Assembly (NCBI RefSeq): GCF_000633635.1
Contig: NZ_AYPQ01000001.1
Coordinates: 62,424 to 126,423 of the forward strand
DNA length: 64,000 bases
Source: Enterococcus crotali
GTDB lineage: Bacteria > Bacillota > Bacilli > Lactobacillales > Enterococcaceae
Direction of reading: 5' to 3'
Shown piece by piece: positions 9,869 to 18,260 of this stretch. A model generated the notes under the pieces. It made no database searches. It had not been told where the DNA came from and worked only from the letters and a program-made list of their open reading frames with translations. Numbering within the stretch: position 1 is the stretch's first letter; every line of letters begins with the position of its first letter. A program made the translations under genes and the position numbers.

Positions 9869-10666
9869 ATGAGAGTAGCGATCGTTCATAATCATGAGCA
9901 CAAATCAACTGAAGTTACCCGTCAACTCCTCCTTCTTTTGAAAAAAAATAAGATCGAGATCGATGATCATCAGCCAGACCTTGTGATTTCTGTAGGAGGG
10001 GACGGTACATTACTATCTGCATTTCATCGATTTAGTCATCGATTAGATGAGGTAAGCTTCCTTGGTGTCCATACAGGGCACTTAGGTTTTTATACAGATT
10101 GGCGAGATTATGAGTTAGATGAACTTGTTCAAAGTCTTTTGGTCCATCAAGAAAAGAGTGTTAGTTATCCCTTGTTAGATGTAAAGATCAGTTTTCATGG
10201 AAATAAACCAGATAAACATTTCTTGGCATTGAATGAATCGACCATTAAGCGTGCTAATCGTACAATGGTCGCCGATGTTCTTATCAAAGATGAGCTATTT
10301 GAACGTTTTCGTGGAGATGGTTTGTCTGTTTCAACACCAACAGGTTCTACAGCATATAACAAGAGTATTGGCGGAGCGGTGCTGCATCCAAGTATCAATG
10401 CGTTTCAGCTTGCTGAGATTGCTTCACTGAATAATCGTGTTTTTAGAACGTTAGGGTCACCGATTGTAATTGCTCATACTGAATGGGTTGAAATCAAGTT
10501 GCAGGAAAGTAATGATTACTTGATTACGGTCGACCAGTTGGATATCTACCAAGACGACATCAAGTCGATTTATTATCGAATTGCGGATGAACGCATTCAT
10601 TTTGCTTCATACCGCCATATGCATTTTTGGCATCGAGTAAAAGATGCCTTTATTAGTGAGGATTAA
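9869..10666 (+). CDS. nadK: NAD kinase
   Basis: Phosphorylates NAD to NADP. 265 aa from ATG 9869, preceded by AGGAGGG at 5 bases; the frame is open further upstream inside relQ but that part has no ribosome site. Hallmarks: GGDGT (VGGDGTLLSAF) near residue 45 and the second conserved block DGLSVSTPTGSTAYNKS near 145. It lies 10 bases after relQ. The pairing of alarmone and NADP synthesis in one operon is widespread in Firmicutes. Confidence 0.96.
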   Translation: MRVAIVHNHEHKSTEVTRQLLLLLKKNKIEIDDHQPDLVISVGGDGTLLSAFHRFSHRLDEVSFLGVHTGHLGFYTDWRDYELDELVQSLLVHQEKSVSYPLLDVKISFHGNKPDKHFLALNESTIKRANRTMVADVLIKDELFERFRGDGLSVSTPTGSTAYNKSIGGAVLHPSINAFQLAEIASLNNRVFRTLGSPIVIAHTEWVEIKLQESNDYLITVDQLDIYQDDIKSIYYRIADERIHFASYRHMHFWHRVKDAFISED

Positions 10667-10673
10667 TACATTA

Positions 10674-11566
10674 ATGGAATTTAATTGGATAGTTGAAAAA
10701 GAAGAAACACAACAAGTCAAAGCTTTCTTAAAAGAGCAGGGAATCTCTAAAGGTCTTTTAGCGAAAATCAAATTTCAAGGGGGAAAAATCGAGGTCAATC
10801 AGTCGGTTGAGAATGTATTATATAAACTTTCTTTTGGCGACCAAGTCAAAATCACGATACCTGATGAAAAAGAACACGAGACCTTACTCGTTGATGATGT
10901 CCCAATCGAGATTGTTTTTGAAGATGAGCATTATTTAGTGGTCAATAAACCAGCGGGAATCGCATCGATTCCTGCCCAATATCATCCTAATGGAACCATG
11001 CTAATCGGGTGAAAGCCTATTTTAAAGCGCAAAACTATCTGGATCAGGTGATTCATGTGGTGACTCGCTTGGATCGAGATACGACAGGGTTGATGTTGTT
11101 TGCCAAACATGGTTTTGCTCATGCAATGTTGGATCAAGAATTACGAAAAAAAGAAGTGATCAAGATTTATCAGGCGTTAGTTGGTGGTGACGTATCGACT
11201 TTAAATGAGCATGGGAAAATCGAGCTTCCAATTGGGCGAGATCTGTCCTCTATATTAAAGCGGACAATAGTTGAAACAGGCCAACAGGCTAAAACAGAAT
11301 ACTGGCTAATGAAACGTAAGAATGATCAAGCATTAGTGAACATCCAACTTCATACTGGGAGAACACATCAGATCAGAGTGCATTTTGAGGCTCTGGGATG
11401 CCCTTTGTTGGGAGATGAGATGTACGGTGGTAAAATGGATAGTGGAATCGCTCGTCAAGCGCTACACTGCTGTAAATTGAGTTTTATCCATCCCTTTACC
11501 AAGCAAAGGCTAGAATTAACTTCACCTTTAGCGGCAGATATGAACAAAATCGTAGATCAACTTTAA
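10674..11566 (+). pseudogene. RluA/RluD-family pseudouridine synthase, frameshifted
   Basis: Isomerises uridine to pseudouridine in rRNA or tRNA. The frame breaks near 11003: the first part ends ...NGTMLIG and then stops, while the second frame continues VKAYFKAQNYL. Adding one A beside the AA at 11003-11004 gives NGTMLNRVKAYF, the expected family sequence, so a single base is missing. The catalytic block VTRLDRDTTGLMLFAK (catalytic Asp in RLDRDT) and HTGRTHQIRVH are intact in the second part. Restored length would be about 297 aa. ATG 10674 is the likely start; a GAGGAT site lies upstream. It overlaps neither neighbour and lies between nadK and mgtE. Sequencing error is as likely as decay. 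Confidence 0.85.
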
Positions 11567-11585
11567 ATTGAAAGGAGAGATTTTG

Positions 11586-12947
11586 ATGAATGAAGGACAA
11601 GAAATGGAAGAACATTTCTCCTTACTGTTGGAAAAGTTGAAAGAGCAACAAATGGCTGAATTTCGAGAGCTGTTTCTAGCACTTCATATTTATGAACAGG
11701 GACAATTTTATCAGTCGATCGATGAAACCGATAGAAAACAAATTTACAGTTATTTGTCACCAAAAGAATTAGCAGATATGTTTGATGTTATCGAAGAAGA
11801 TAATGAGAATATGAAAGACTATATTGCTGAGATGCGACCAAGTTATGCTGCTGAAATGCTATCAGAAATGTACACGGATAATGCAGTTGACTTGCTGAAC
11901 ATGCTTGATAAAAGTCAAAAAGCGAAATACCTTAGCTTGATGAGTACAGAAGATGCTGGCGAGATCAAGGAACTGTTGCATTATGAAGATGATACAGCAG
12001 GATCGATCATGACGACAGAATTTGTTTCTATCGTTGCCAATCAAACCGTTCGTTCCGCAATGTATGTGCTGAAAAATCAAGCAGATGTAGCTGAAACGAT
12101 TTACTATGTCTATGTCGTGGATCAAGAAAATCATTTAGTTGGAGTTATCTCATTGCGTGATTTGATCGTAAACGAGGATGATACAATGATTTCTGATGTC
12201 CTAAGTGAACGGGTGATCTCTGTCCATGTTGGAGATGATCAGGAAGATGTTGCTCAAACGATTCGAGATTATGATTTCTTGGCTCTGCCCGTGACAGATT
12301 ACGATGATCATCTGTTAGGGATCGTTACAGTTGATGATATCATTGATGTTATTGATGATGAGGCTGCAAGTGATTACTCTGGACTTGCTGGGGTCAACGT
12401 TGAAGAAGTCAGTGAAAATCCAATCAAGGCAGCATCAAAACGGCTCCCGTGGTTAATTACTTTATTATTTTTAGGAATGTCTACAGCAACATTAATCAGC
12501 CATTATGAAGAGTTAGTAAGTGAAGCAAGTATTTTGGCTGTATTCATTTCTTTGATCACAGGAACAGCTGGGAATGCCGGTACGCAATCATTAGCGGTTG
12601 CGGTTAGAAGGTTAGCGGTATCTGATGAAAAGGATAATAATTTTGGTCGTTTGATCATTAGTGAGGTATTAACAGGACTTGTAACTGGTGCTGTGACTGG
12701 TGTGGCGATTTTTGTCGTTGTTGGAGTCTGGCAGCATAATTTTCCTTTAGGGTTTGTGATCGGGATGGCAATGCTTTGCGCGATTACAGTGGCCAATTTA
12801 GCTGGAAGTTTGATTCCTATGCTGATGGATAAATTAGGCTTCGATCCAGCTGTGGCTAGTGGTCCCTTTATTACGACGCTAAGTGATCTAACAAGTGTTT
12901 TGATTTATTTTAATATTGCTAGTCTCTTTATGCAGTATTTTGTTTAA
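11586..12947 (+). CDS. mgtE: Magnesium transporter MgtE
   Basis: Mg2+-gated magnesium channel in the membrane. 453 aa: an N-terminal helical MgtE_N domain (about 1-130), two CBS domains (about 135-260, including DDTAGSIMTTEF), and five membrane helices from about 290 with the pore-type segment GTAGNAGTQS. The start is ATG 11586 after AAAGGAGAGA; an in-frame TTG 18 bases upstream overlaps that site. It is the last gene of the relQ operon and ends at a strong hairpin. No M-box riboswitch is seen, which fits its place inside an operon. Confidence 0.95.
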   Translation: MNEGQEMEEHFSLLLEKLKEQQMAEFRELFLALHIYEQGQFYQSIDETDRKQIYSYLSPKELADMFDVIEEDNENMKDYIAEMRPSYAAEMLSEMYTDNAVDLLNMLDKSQKAKYLSLMSTEDAGEIKELLHYEDDTAGSIMTTEFVSIVANQTVRSAMYVLKNQADVAETIYYVYVVDQENHLVGVISLRDLIVNEDDTMISDVLSERVISVHVGDDQEDVAQTIRDYDFLALPVTDYDDHLLGIVTVDDIIDVIDDEAASDYSGLAGVNVEEVSENPIKAASKRLPWLITLLFLGMSTATLISHYEELVSEASILAVFISLITGTAGNAGTQSLAVAVRRLAVSDEKDNNFGRLIISEVLTGLVTGAVTGVAIFVVVGVWQHNFPLGFVIGMAMLCAITVANLAGSLIPMLMDKLGFDPAVASGPFITTLSDLTSVLIYFNIASLFMQYFV

Positions 12948-12992
12948 TGGTGAATTTAAGACAAAGCTAGCGACACATATTTAAAGTATAAG

Positions 12993-13038
12993 TGAGTAAA
13001 TCGAAGCGATAATTGCTTTGGTTTACTCCATTTTTTGT
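12993..13038 (+). terminator. Terminator after mgtE
   Basis: Stem GAGTAAATCGAAGC / GCTTTGGTTTACTC (one mismatch) followed by CATTTTTT. Confidence 0.85.
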
Positions 13039-13066
13039 ATAAATCAAAAATATCATCAATGAAGAT

Positions 13067-13095
13067 TTGACAAAAAGAGCGCTTTTAGATATGAT
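13067..13095 (+). promoter_or_regulatory. tetR promoter
   Basis: TTGACA, exactly 17 bases, TATGAT. The -10 overlaps the first bases of the operator at 13094-13114, so self-repression is expected. Confidence 0.8.
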
Positions 13096-13114
13096 ACATA
13101 CTAACGGTATGTAT
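13094..13114. promoter_or_regulatory. TetR operator 1 (perfect inverted repeat)
   Basis: ATACATAC-TAACG-GTATGTAT: perfect 8-bp arms around 5 bases, covering the -10 edge and likely transcription start of tetR. The same site recurs in mirror orientation at 13796-13816. Confidence 0.8.
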
Positions 13115-13126
13115 GGAGGGAAGCTT

Positions 13127-13761
13127 ATGGCACGCAATAAGTATCCAGAGGAAACAGTAAAAAAAATATTAGATGTATCAGAACAGCTTTTTTTAGAAAA
13201 AGGCTATGATCATACGACCATTCAAGACATAGTCGATCATTTAGGTGGATTGACTAAAGGAGTAATCTATCATCATTTTAAATCAAAAGAGGAAATTTTT
13301 AATACGATACTAGAAAAAAGATATGCAATTGGTGTGATGAATCAAATCGAATCGATGAACGATATAAGTGGTTTTGAAAAAATCAGAAAAATCAATTCAA
13401 TGAGTTTGCGATCATTAGAGCATCAAAAACTCGCTTTTTCTGCAAAATCATTAATTACGAACCTAGAATTATTGGGGAATTGTATGCAGAAGCCTTCACA
13501 AATATTATCCCGTACATTAAAGCATTAGTAGAAGAAGGAATCAAAGACGGTTCTATAATCACTGATTATCCTCAAGAAATAGCTGAATTGATCGTACTTT
13601 CAACAAATATTTGGTTGGCTCCCTCATTTTATAAAATGGATGAAAAAGAGCTTTTAAACAAGCTTTCATTTTTCAAAATGTTATATGATGGCGTGAACTT
13701 TCCACTGATTGATGATGACTATATCAATGATGTAGTGACTATGTTTAGAGCGATCCAATAG
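13127..13761 (+). pseudogene. TetR/AcrR family repressor, frameshifted
   Basis: Small-molecule-responsive repressor with an N-terminal helix-turn-helix (TTIQDIVDHLGGLTKGVIYHHFKSKEEIF, residues ~29-57). ATG 13127 follows GGAGGG. The frame breaks near 13462: adding one C to the CC at 13462-13463 restores NPRIIGELYAEAF and joins the second frame, giving about 211 aa. The C-terminal half continues to 13761 with no other defect. The gene is bracketed by two copies of one inverted repeat, pointing to autoregulation and control of the ABC transporter remains downstream. If the missing base is a sequencing error, the repressor is intact. Confidence 0.85.
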
Positions 13762-13795
13762 TAAAAATGCTTAACTGCATTTTTATTTTTCAATG

Positions 13796-13816
13796 ATACA
13801 TACCGTTAGTATGTAA
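13796..13816. promoter_or_regulatory. TetR operator 2 (mirror copy)
   Basis: ATACATAC-CGTTA-GTATGTAA, the reverse complement of operator 1 except for the last base. It lies between tetR and the transporter remnant, where it would control the downstream genes. Confidence 0.75.
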
Positions 13817-13832
13817 ATGAGAAGTGTAGAGG

Positions 13833-13973
13833 ATTAAATTAAAAGGTGTTTATAAATCATATGGCAATAAAACTGTTTTAGCTAGTTGTAGTTTTGAGAT
13901 AAAAAGGGATGAAATCGAATTGTTGGAAACAAAGAACAAGTTATTGGAGGGAAATGATCTATCGTTTGAGTAG
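13833..13973 (+). pseudogene. Fragment of an ABC transporter ATPase
   Basis: The frame reads LKGVYKSYGNKTVLASCSFE and then IKRDEIELLETK, the recognisable first ~30 residues of an ABC ATPase up to where the Walker A glycines should be, then diverges and stops at 13971. Walker A and everything after it are missing. It sits right behind the second TetR operator, so an ABC efflux pump was probably the regulator's original target. Confidence 0.55.
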
Positions 13974-14270
13974 TAAGTTATTTTAACGAATCAGTTGTTT
14001 CAGAGTTAGTCGCTTTGATGATAGGAGAGATTTCTCTTGCTGTTGGGTTTAAATACGAATCAGTGATTTCAACAATTATAGCGTCATTGATTCTCTGTTT
14101 AATGTTGAGCAATGCTATGCAATTACAGAAGGGAGGTTTGTCTAGTCTTATTTACGGATTATTATTAGCTGTTTTTATCGGAGCAGTTATGAGTGTTATC
14201 AATAAAGTAAAACAAAATGGAAGTAGGACAAATCAAACCAATAACAAAACAATTATAGGAGGAAAACGAA
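13974..14270 (+). pseudogene. Possible remnant of ABC permease
   Basis: An open frame here reads NESVVSELVALMIGEISLAV and then about 60 residues with two hydrophobic stretches (VISTIIASLILCLML; LIYGLLLAVFIGAVMSVI). No ribosome site precedes it. It is continuous with the frame of the small protein at 14271, which has its own strong ribosome site. The hydrophobic character and position suggest a permease fragment, but this is a guess. Confidence 0.3.
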
Positions 14271-14518
14271 TGATCAATGAAATGAATGAGAAAATAAATA
14301 AACTGAACAAAAAATTAGGAGTAAATGTAAAATTGCCAAAAATGAACAGTCGCAGGTTGAACCAAAGTGCTACAATCAATTTGATTATTGGTGGAGGACT
14401 AACGAGTGCAGGTGTATTTTTTAAAAGAAATGAGTTGTTTATTTTAGGTAGTTTAGGTCTTCTTAGTAGTTTGGTCATGAGTATCGAGGCTAAAAAAATA
14501 GAAGATCAATCAAAGTGA
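14271..14518 (+). CDS. Small membrane protein, unknown function
   Basis: 82 aa starting at ATG 14271 directly after TATAGGAGGAAAACGA, a very good ribosome site. An N-terminal lysine/asparagine-rich amphipathic segment (MNEKINKLNKKLGVNVKLP) precedes two hydrophobic stretches (INLIIGGGLTSAGVFF; LFILGSLGLLSSLVMSI) and a charged tail. No family is recognised. The frame is open upstream to about 13974, so a longer product is possible, but the ribosome site favours this start. Last gene of the TetR-controlled stretch. Confidence 0.5.
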
Positions 14519-14589
14519 TTTAGTGGATGGGATAGAGAAAGATAGGAGACGATTCTAGTGAAATGAACCGTCTCCATGTTGCTTAAAGC

Positions 14590-15221
14590 TTATTCTACAA
14601 TTTTAGTTCCGTGAACTTCATTGACCCCTAAAGCATGTACCACGCCGTCAACATTTTTACTAGAAATTCCTCCACCTGGCAAGATAATGATCCGTTTATC
14701 AGCATAATCAATCAGCTCTTTCAGGTGTTCAAAATTATCCTCGATGGCACTTCCAGCAGGCCCACCATGTGTTAAAATCCGGTGAACATCATGTTCAGCT
14801 AACCAGTCGATTGCTTTAAATTGATTTTCTTTACTTAATACATCAAAAGCCATGTGGAAAGTAATCTGTAGCCCTTCAGCTGTCTCGATCAACAACTCCA
14901 ATGCTTCTTCATCTAACCAGCCATTTTCTGTTAGACAGCCTAAAACCACTCCATCGGTCCCGATTTTTTTGCTTCAATCAGATCAGTATGCATGATTTTA
15001 AGTTCGATATCATTGTAAACAAAATTCCCAGATCGAGGTCTGATGATCGTCATAACAGGAATCGATTTTTCACCGGCGTAAGCGACCACTTCTTCGATGA
15101 CACCAGTACTAGGTGTGGTGCCGCCTACAGCTAGATTGTCACACAATTCAATACGTCCAGCGCCATTACGAATAGCAGTAGGGATATTAGTGAAATTTTC
15201 AGCACAGAATTCTTTGATCAT
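14590..15221 (-). pseudogene. cutC: CutC family protein, frameshifted
   Basis: CutC-family TIM barrel, linked to copper homeostasis in older work and described in E. faecalis as a copper-binding protein. ATG at 15221 follows AAGGAG with good spacing; the frame is open a little further but unsupported. The frame breaks in a seven-T run at 14964-14970 (A-run on the coding strand): adding one base restores EAKKIGTDGVVLGCLTENGW, a conserved CutC stretch. Restored length is about 210 aa. Conserved GGTTPS and ILTHGG...LPGGGI are intact. A homopolymer sequencing error is quite likely. Confidence 0.85.
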
Positions 15222-15359
15222 TTGGTTCACTCCTTGTTTTTTCTTCACAGGCATTGTACCATAATTCTGGCTGTTGCCAAAGTCTTCTTCCCGTTGTAAG
15301 ATAAATAACGACAGTTTATCAGCTAGTATCAGAATTTATAGTGAATGGGATGAAACCTT

Positions 15360-16205
15360 ATGTTGAAAAAAATTGATTTTGCTCGTAATTTTTTAGAAAA
15401 ACACCAAGAACAATTTCGTTGTCCAGTATGTAACAAAGCATTTCAGTTAAATGACTATAGTTTGATTTGTGGAGAAAACCATCAATTTGATTTATCGAAA
15501 AAAGGCACTATTTATTTTCTGACGCATAGCATTCAGACAGAATATAATAAAAACATGTTGGTTCATAGAGGTAAAATGATTCAAAGTGGGATGTATCAGC
15601 CTCTACTAGAAAAAATGATCACTATAATGAATCCAGCTGGAAATACGTTAGATGTTGGCTGTGGCGAGGGGAGTTTTTTATCAGAGCTTTCTACTTTAGG
15701 TTTAGCTGGGGCAAAATTTGGCTTTGATATTTCTAAAGATGGCATCTACTTAGCCAGTAACCAAGCAATCGATGCTTTTTGGTGTGTGGCTGATTTAACG
15801 AATCTACCATTTGCTGATCAGTCGATGGATACTGTTTTGAATATTTTCTCTCCATCCCATTATCAGGAGTTTAAACGTGTTTTGAAAAAAGATGGGGCAG
15901 TAATCAAAGTAATACCGGAAGCTAATTACTTGAAAGAACTAAGAGCGGCTTTTTATCCAAATGATAAAAGTAAACAAATCTATTCAAATGAAAAAGTGTT
16001 AGCGAAATTCGCTAAAGAAATGGATGTTTTAGTGGATGAACGAGTAACCTTCACTTTTGCTGTACCAAAAGAATGTCGCTTGGATTTATTAGAGATGTCA
16101 CCACTTGAGTGGGGCGTTTCTGACCATGTAAAAGAAGCGGTTCAAAAAAATCCATTATCTGAAATCACAATTGACGTTCGCATGTTAAAAGGAAAGATAA
16201 GGTAA
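15360..16205 (+). CDS. rlmA: 23S rRNA guanine-N1 methyltransferase (RlmA type)
   Basis: SAM-dependent enzyme that methylates a guanine in 23S rRNA hairpin 35 (G745 or G748 depending on subtype). 281 aa with an N-terminal zinc finger (FRCPVCNKAF...ICGENHQFD, residues ~20-42) and a Rossmann methyltransferase domain with LDVGCGEGSFL near 98-108. NIFSPSHYQEFKRVLKKDG is the family's following motif. The Gram-positive subtype (RlmA-II, TlrB-like, G748) is the more likely one. The ribosome site is weak (GGGATGAAACC). It is divergent from cutC and followed by a structured intergenic RNA region. Confidence 0.88.
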   Translation: MLKKIDFARNFLEKHQEQFRCPVCNKAFQLNDYSLICGENHQFDLSKKGTIYFLTHSIQTEYNKNMLVHRGKMIQSGMYQPLLEKMITIMNPAGNTLDVGCGEGSFLSELSTLGLAGAKFGFDISKDGIYLASNQAIDAFWCVADLTNLPFADQSMDTVLNIFSPSHYQEFKRVLKKDGAVIKVIPEANYLKELRAAFYPNDKSKQIYSNEKVLAKFAKEMDVLVDERVTFTFAVPKECRLDLLEMSPLEWGVSDHVKEAVQKNPLSEITIDVRMLKGKIR

Positions 16206-16236
16206 CGCTTACATTTAGTTAATTTGCTAAAAGGTA

Positions 16237-16265
16237 TTGCAAAGCTCTGATAATGGTGTTATATT
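16237..16265 (+). promoter_or_regulatory. Promoter of the trmL leader
   Basis: TTGCAA, 17-bp spacer, TATATT. Transcription would start near 16272, leaving a ~175-base leader before trmL. Confidence 0.7.
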
Positions 16266-16271
16266 ACATAC

Positions 16272-16390
16272 AAGTTGTTTTTTCGTTGGTTTTTATCAGG
16301 TTCCTGTTCTGATAAAAGTTAGTGAAAAGAGCTTCACTAACGTAGCGACTCGCAGTGATTGACACCGAGGCGATACGTTTTTTTTATGTC
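16272..16390 (+). ncRNA. Structured leader or small RNA upstream of trmL, with terminator
   Basis: Three consecutive hairpins follow the promoter. The first is TTTTATCAG/CTGATAAAA (16291-16317). The second is a perfect GTTAGTGAA/TTCACTAAC (16318-16341). The third runs 16341-16377 (CGTA..CG/CG..TACG outer, CTCG/CGAG and GTG/CAC inner) and is followed at once by eight Ts, so it looks like an intrinsic terminator. It could be a stand-alone small RNA or an attenuator or riboswitch controlling trmL. It does not match a riboswitch class known to the annotator. Confidence 0.55.
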
Positions 16391-16447
16391 GATTTTAGTG
16401 AATAAAAAATAAATAATGTGTCATTCAATTGAAAGGAAACTGTAATC

Positions 16448-16954
16448 ATGACAAATCATATTGTATTATTTGAACCGCAAATTCCAGCAAATACAGGGAA
16501 TATTGCACGCACATGTGCAGCAACTAATTCGCCCTTACATCTCATCGAGCCGTTAGGTTTTTCGACAGATGATAAACATTTGAAAAGAGCTGGCTTGGAT
16601 TATTGGAATGACGTTAATATCATGTACCATAAGGATTTGGCTGCGTTTTTAACCTACTTAGAGGATCGTCCATTGTATTTGATTACAAAATTCGCAAATC
16701 AAACGTATAGCGAGATAGATTACACTGACAATCAAGACCGTTATTTTATGTTTGGCAAAGAAACAACAGGATTGCCTGAAGCGTTTATGCGAGATAATGA
16801 AGAAAAATGCCTGCGTATTCCGATGAATGATGAACATGTTCGTTCGTTGAATTTATCGAATACAGTCGCTTTGGTCGTTTATGAAGCTTTACGTCAACAA
16901 AATTTTCCAGCTTTAGAACTGAACCATCATTATGAGAATGATAAATTAGATTAA
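16448..16954 (+). CDS. trmL: tRNA (cytidine(34)-2'-O)-methyltransferase TrmL
   Basis: SPOUT (alpha/beta-knot) methyltransferase that 2'-O-methylates the wobble base of tRNA-Leu isoacceptors. 168 aa. Family signatures: [17 protein letters not shown] (residues 10-26), [11 protein letters not shown], and the knot [12 protein letters not shown]...RIPM...[24 protein letters not shown] precedes ATG 16448. It follows a strong terminator-like hairpin in its leader, so expression may depend on read-through. A terminator shared with the convergent VOC gene follows. Confidence 0.95.
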   Translation: MTNHIVLFEPQIPANTGNIARTCAATNSPLHLIEPLGFSTDDKHLKRAGLDYWNDVNIMYHKDLAAFLTYLEDRPLYLITKFANQTYSEIDYTDNQDRYFMFGKETTGLPEAFMRDNEEKCLRIPMNDEHVRSLNLSNTVALVVYEALRQQNFPALELNHHYENDKLD

Positions 16955-16965
16955 CTTCAATAACT

Positions 16966-17007
16966 AAAAAACTGTTTCCTTATTGTTGTAGGAAACAGTT
17001 TTTTTTA
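16966..17007. terminator. Bidirectional terminator after trmL
   Basis: Stem AAAAAACTGTTTCCT / AGGAAACAGTTTTTT; A-run on the left, T-run on the right. Confidence 0.9.
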
Positions 17008-17011
17008 CTAT

Positions 17012-17392
17012 TTATTCATGTAACTCTAACGGTAAACCATCTGGATCAAAGAAGAATGTCATTTTTTCACCAGTAAAGGTATCCGTTCGAATCGGTTCAC
17101 AGTCAATTTCTTTAGTGTTCAAAAAGGCAATGACCTTCTCAATATTTTCAACTTTAAAGGCTAAATGTCGTAAGCCTAGAGCTTCTGGGTAGGAAGGACG
17201 AATAGGTGCATCTGGGGAGACAAATAGCTCTAATTCATAATTGCCTAATCTTAGATCGATTTTAACGTCGTTTTTATCTTTGCGTTGATTTTCTCGAATT
17301 ATTTTAAAACCAAGTTTTTCTACGTAAAATTCTTTAGTTTTATCATAATCAGAACAATTAATCGCAATGTGATGAATATGCTCAAAGAACAA
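17012..17392 (-). CDS. VOC family protein (glyoxalase-like)
   Basis: Vicinal-oxygen-chelate fold, 126 aa, one domain made of two beta-alpha-beta-beta-beta modules. Metal-ligand candidates: His in HIHHIAIN near residue 5-8, Glu in LELFV, His in LRHLAFKV and Glu in the C-terminal LPLELHE. This is the YaeR/GloA2-like subgroup; a lactoylglutathione-lyase activity is possible but unproven. The start is TTG, chosen because AGGAGG lies 8 bases before it and no better codon fits. Confidence 0.85.
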   Translation of the reverse strand: MFFEHIHHIAINCSDYDKTKEFYVEKLGFKIIRENQRKDKNDVKIDLRLGNYELELFVSPDAPIRPSYPEALGLRHLAFKVENIEKVIAFLNTKEIDCEPIRTDTFTGEKMTFFFDPDGLPLELHE

Positions 17393-17599
17393 AGGGATTT
17401 CCTCCTAATATGGATGACGTACATGACTCACTTTCTTATTATAACCTACTTCTTTTTTTATAGATAATCAAACTGTTTGCCTGTTATCAACCTCTTAGTT
17501 CAATGGAATTTTCACTGCGAAAATGATACACTAGATAAGATAAATAAATGGAAATCAAGAAATAGACAATCAATAAATTAGAATCAAGGGAGCAAAAAC

Positions 17600-18229
17600 A
17601 TGAAATTATATTTTACTCGTCATGGAAAAACAGAATGGAATCAGGAACTGCGTTTTCAAGGAATGACAGGAGATTCACCACTGCTTCCAACAAGTTACGA
17701 AGAAATAAAATTATTAGGCCAAACGATCAAGGATATCCCGTTTGAAAAAATCTTTTCCAGTACTTCCCCCCGTGCAAGAAAAACAGCTGAAGGTATCAAT
17801 CAAGAATTAGAACAACCAGTAGAAATCATCTATACAGACGAACTGAAGGAACTGGGCTTGGGAGCCTTAGAGGGTCAGTCTATTGTTGAAATGAGAAAAA
17901 CATATGGACAGGAATTAGATCATATGCGTTATCAGCTAGATCGTTACAATCCAGAAGTGTTTCAAGGTGAACCGATCGATCAGGCGATTTCACGAATTTC
18001 TTCTGTAGTCAATTCCGCGGTTGCTAAAGGTGAAGGTCCATATCTTTTTGTAGGGCATGGGGCTTCATTAACAGCAGCAATCCAGTCACTTTCAGGTAAA
18101 GAGTTAGATGAGTTGCGTAGCATGGGTGGACTTAAAAATAACACTTTGTCGATCTTAGAAACAACAGAAGATGAACCCAACAAATCGTATACCTTAACAT
18201 TATGGAATGATGATTCTTTTTTACAATAA
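17600..18229 (+). CDS. Histidine phosphatase family protein
   Basis: Phosphoglycerate-mutase-like phosphatase, 209 aa. The RHG motif (FTRHGKTEWN) at residues 5-14 holds the phosphorylated His; other catalytic residues are Arg in SSTSPRARKTAE, Glu in LKELGLGALEGQ and His in FVGHGASL. The substrate is unknown; small phosphomonoesters are typical. The ATG follows AAGGGAG. It lies 30 bases before recD2 and is likely co-transcribed with it. Confidence 0.9.
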   Translation: MKLYFTRHGKTEWNQELRFQGMTGDSPLLPTSYEEIKLLGQTIKDIPFEKIFSSTSPRARKTAEGINQELEQPVEIIYTDELKELGLGALEGQSIVEMRKTYGQELDHMRYQLDRYNPEVFQGEPIDQAISRISSVVNSAVAKGEGPYLFVGHGASLTAAIQSLSGKELDELRSMGGLKNNTLSILETTEDEPNKSYTLTLWNDDSFLQ

Positions 18230-18260
18230 AATACTTTTTTGATAAAGCGAGGTGAAATCG

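Noticed and set aside
14546-14574. GGAGACG/CGTCTCC hairpin downstream of cutC as terminator
   Set aside because: The stem is only 7 bp with a long loop and no T-run on either strand, so it was not listed.
16300-16390. Resemblance of the trmL leader's last hairpin to a Cas9 tracrRNA tail (ACCGAG...)
   Set aside because: No cas genes or CRISPR repeats are in the window, and the resemblance is limited to a few bases.
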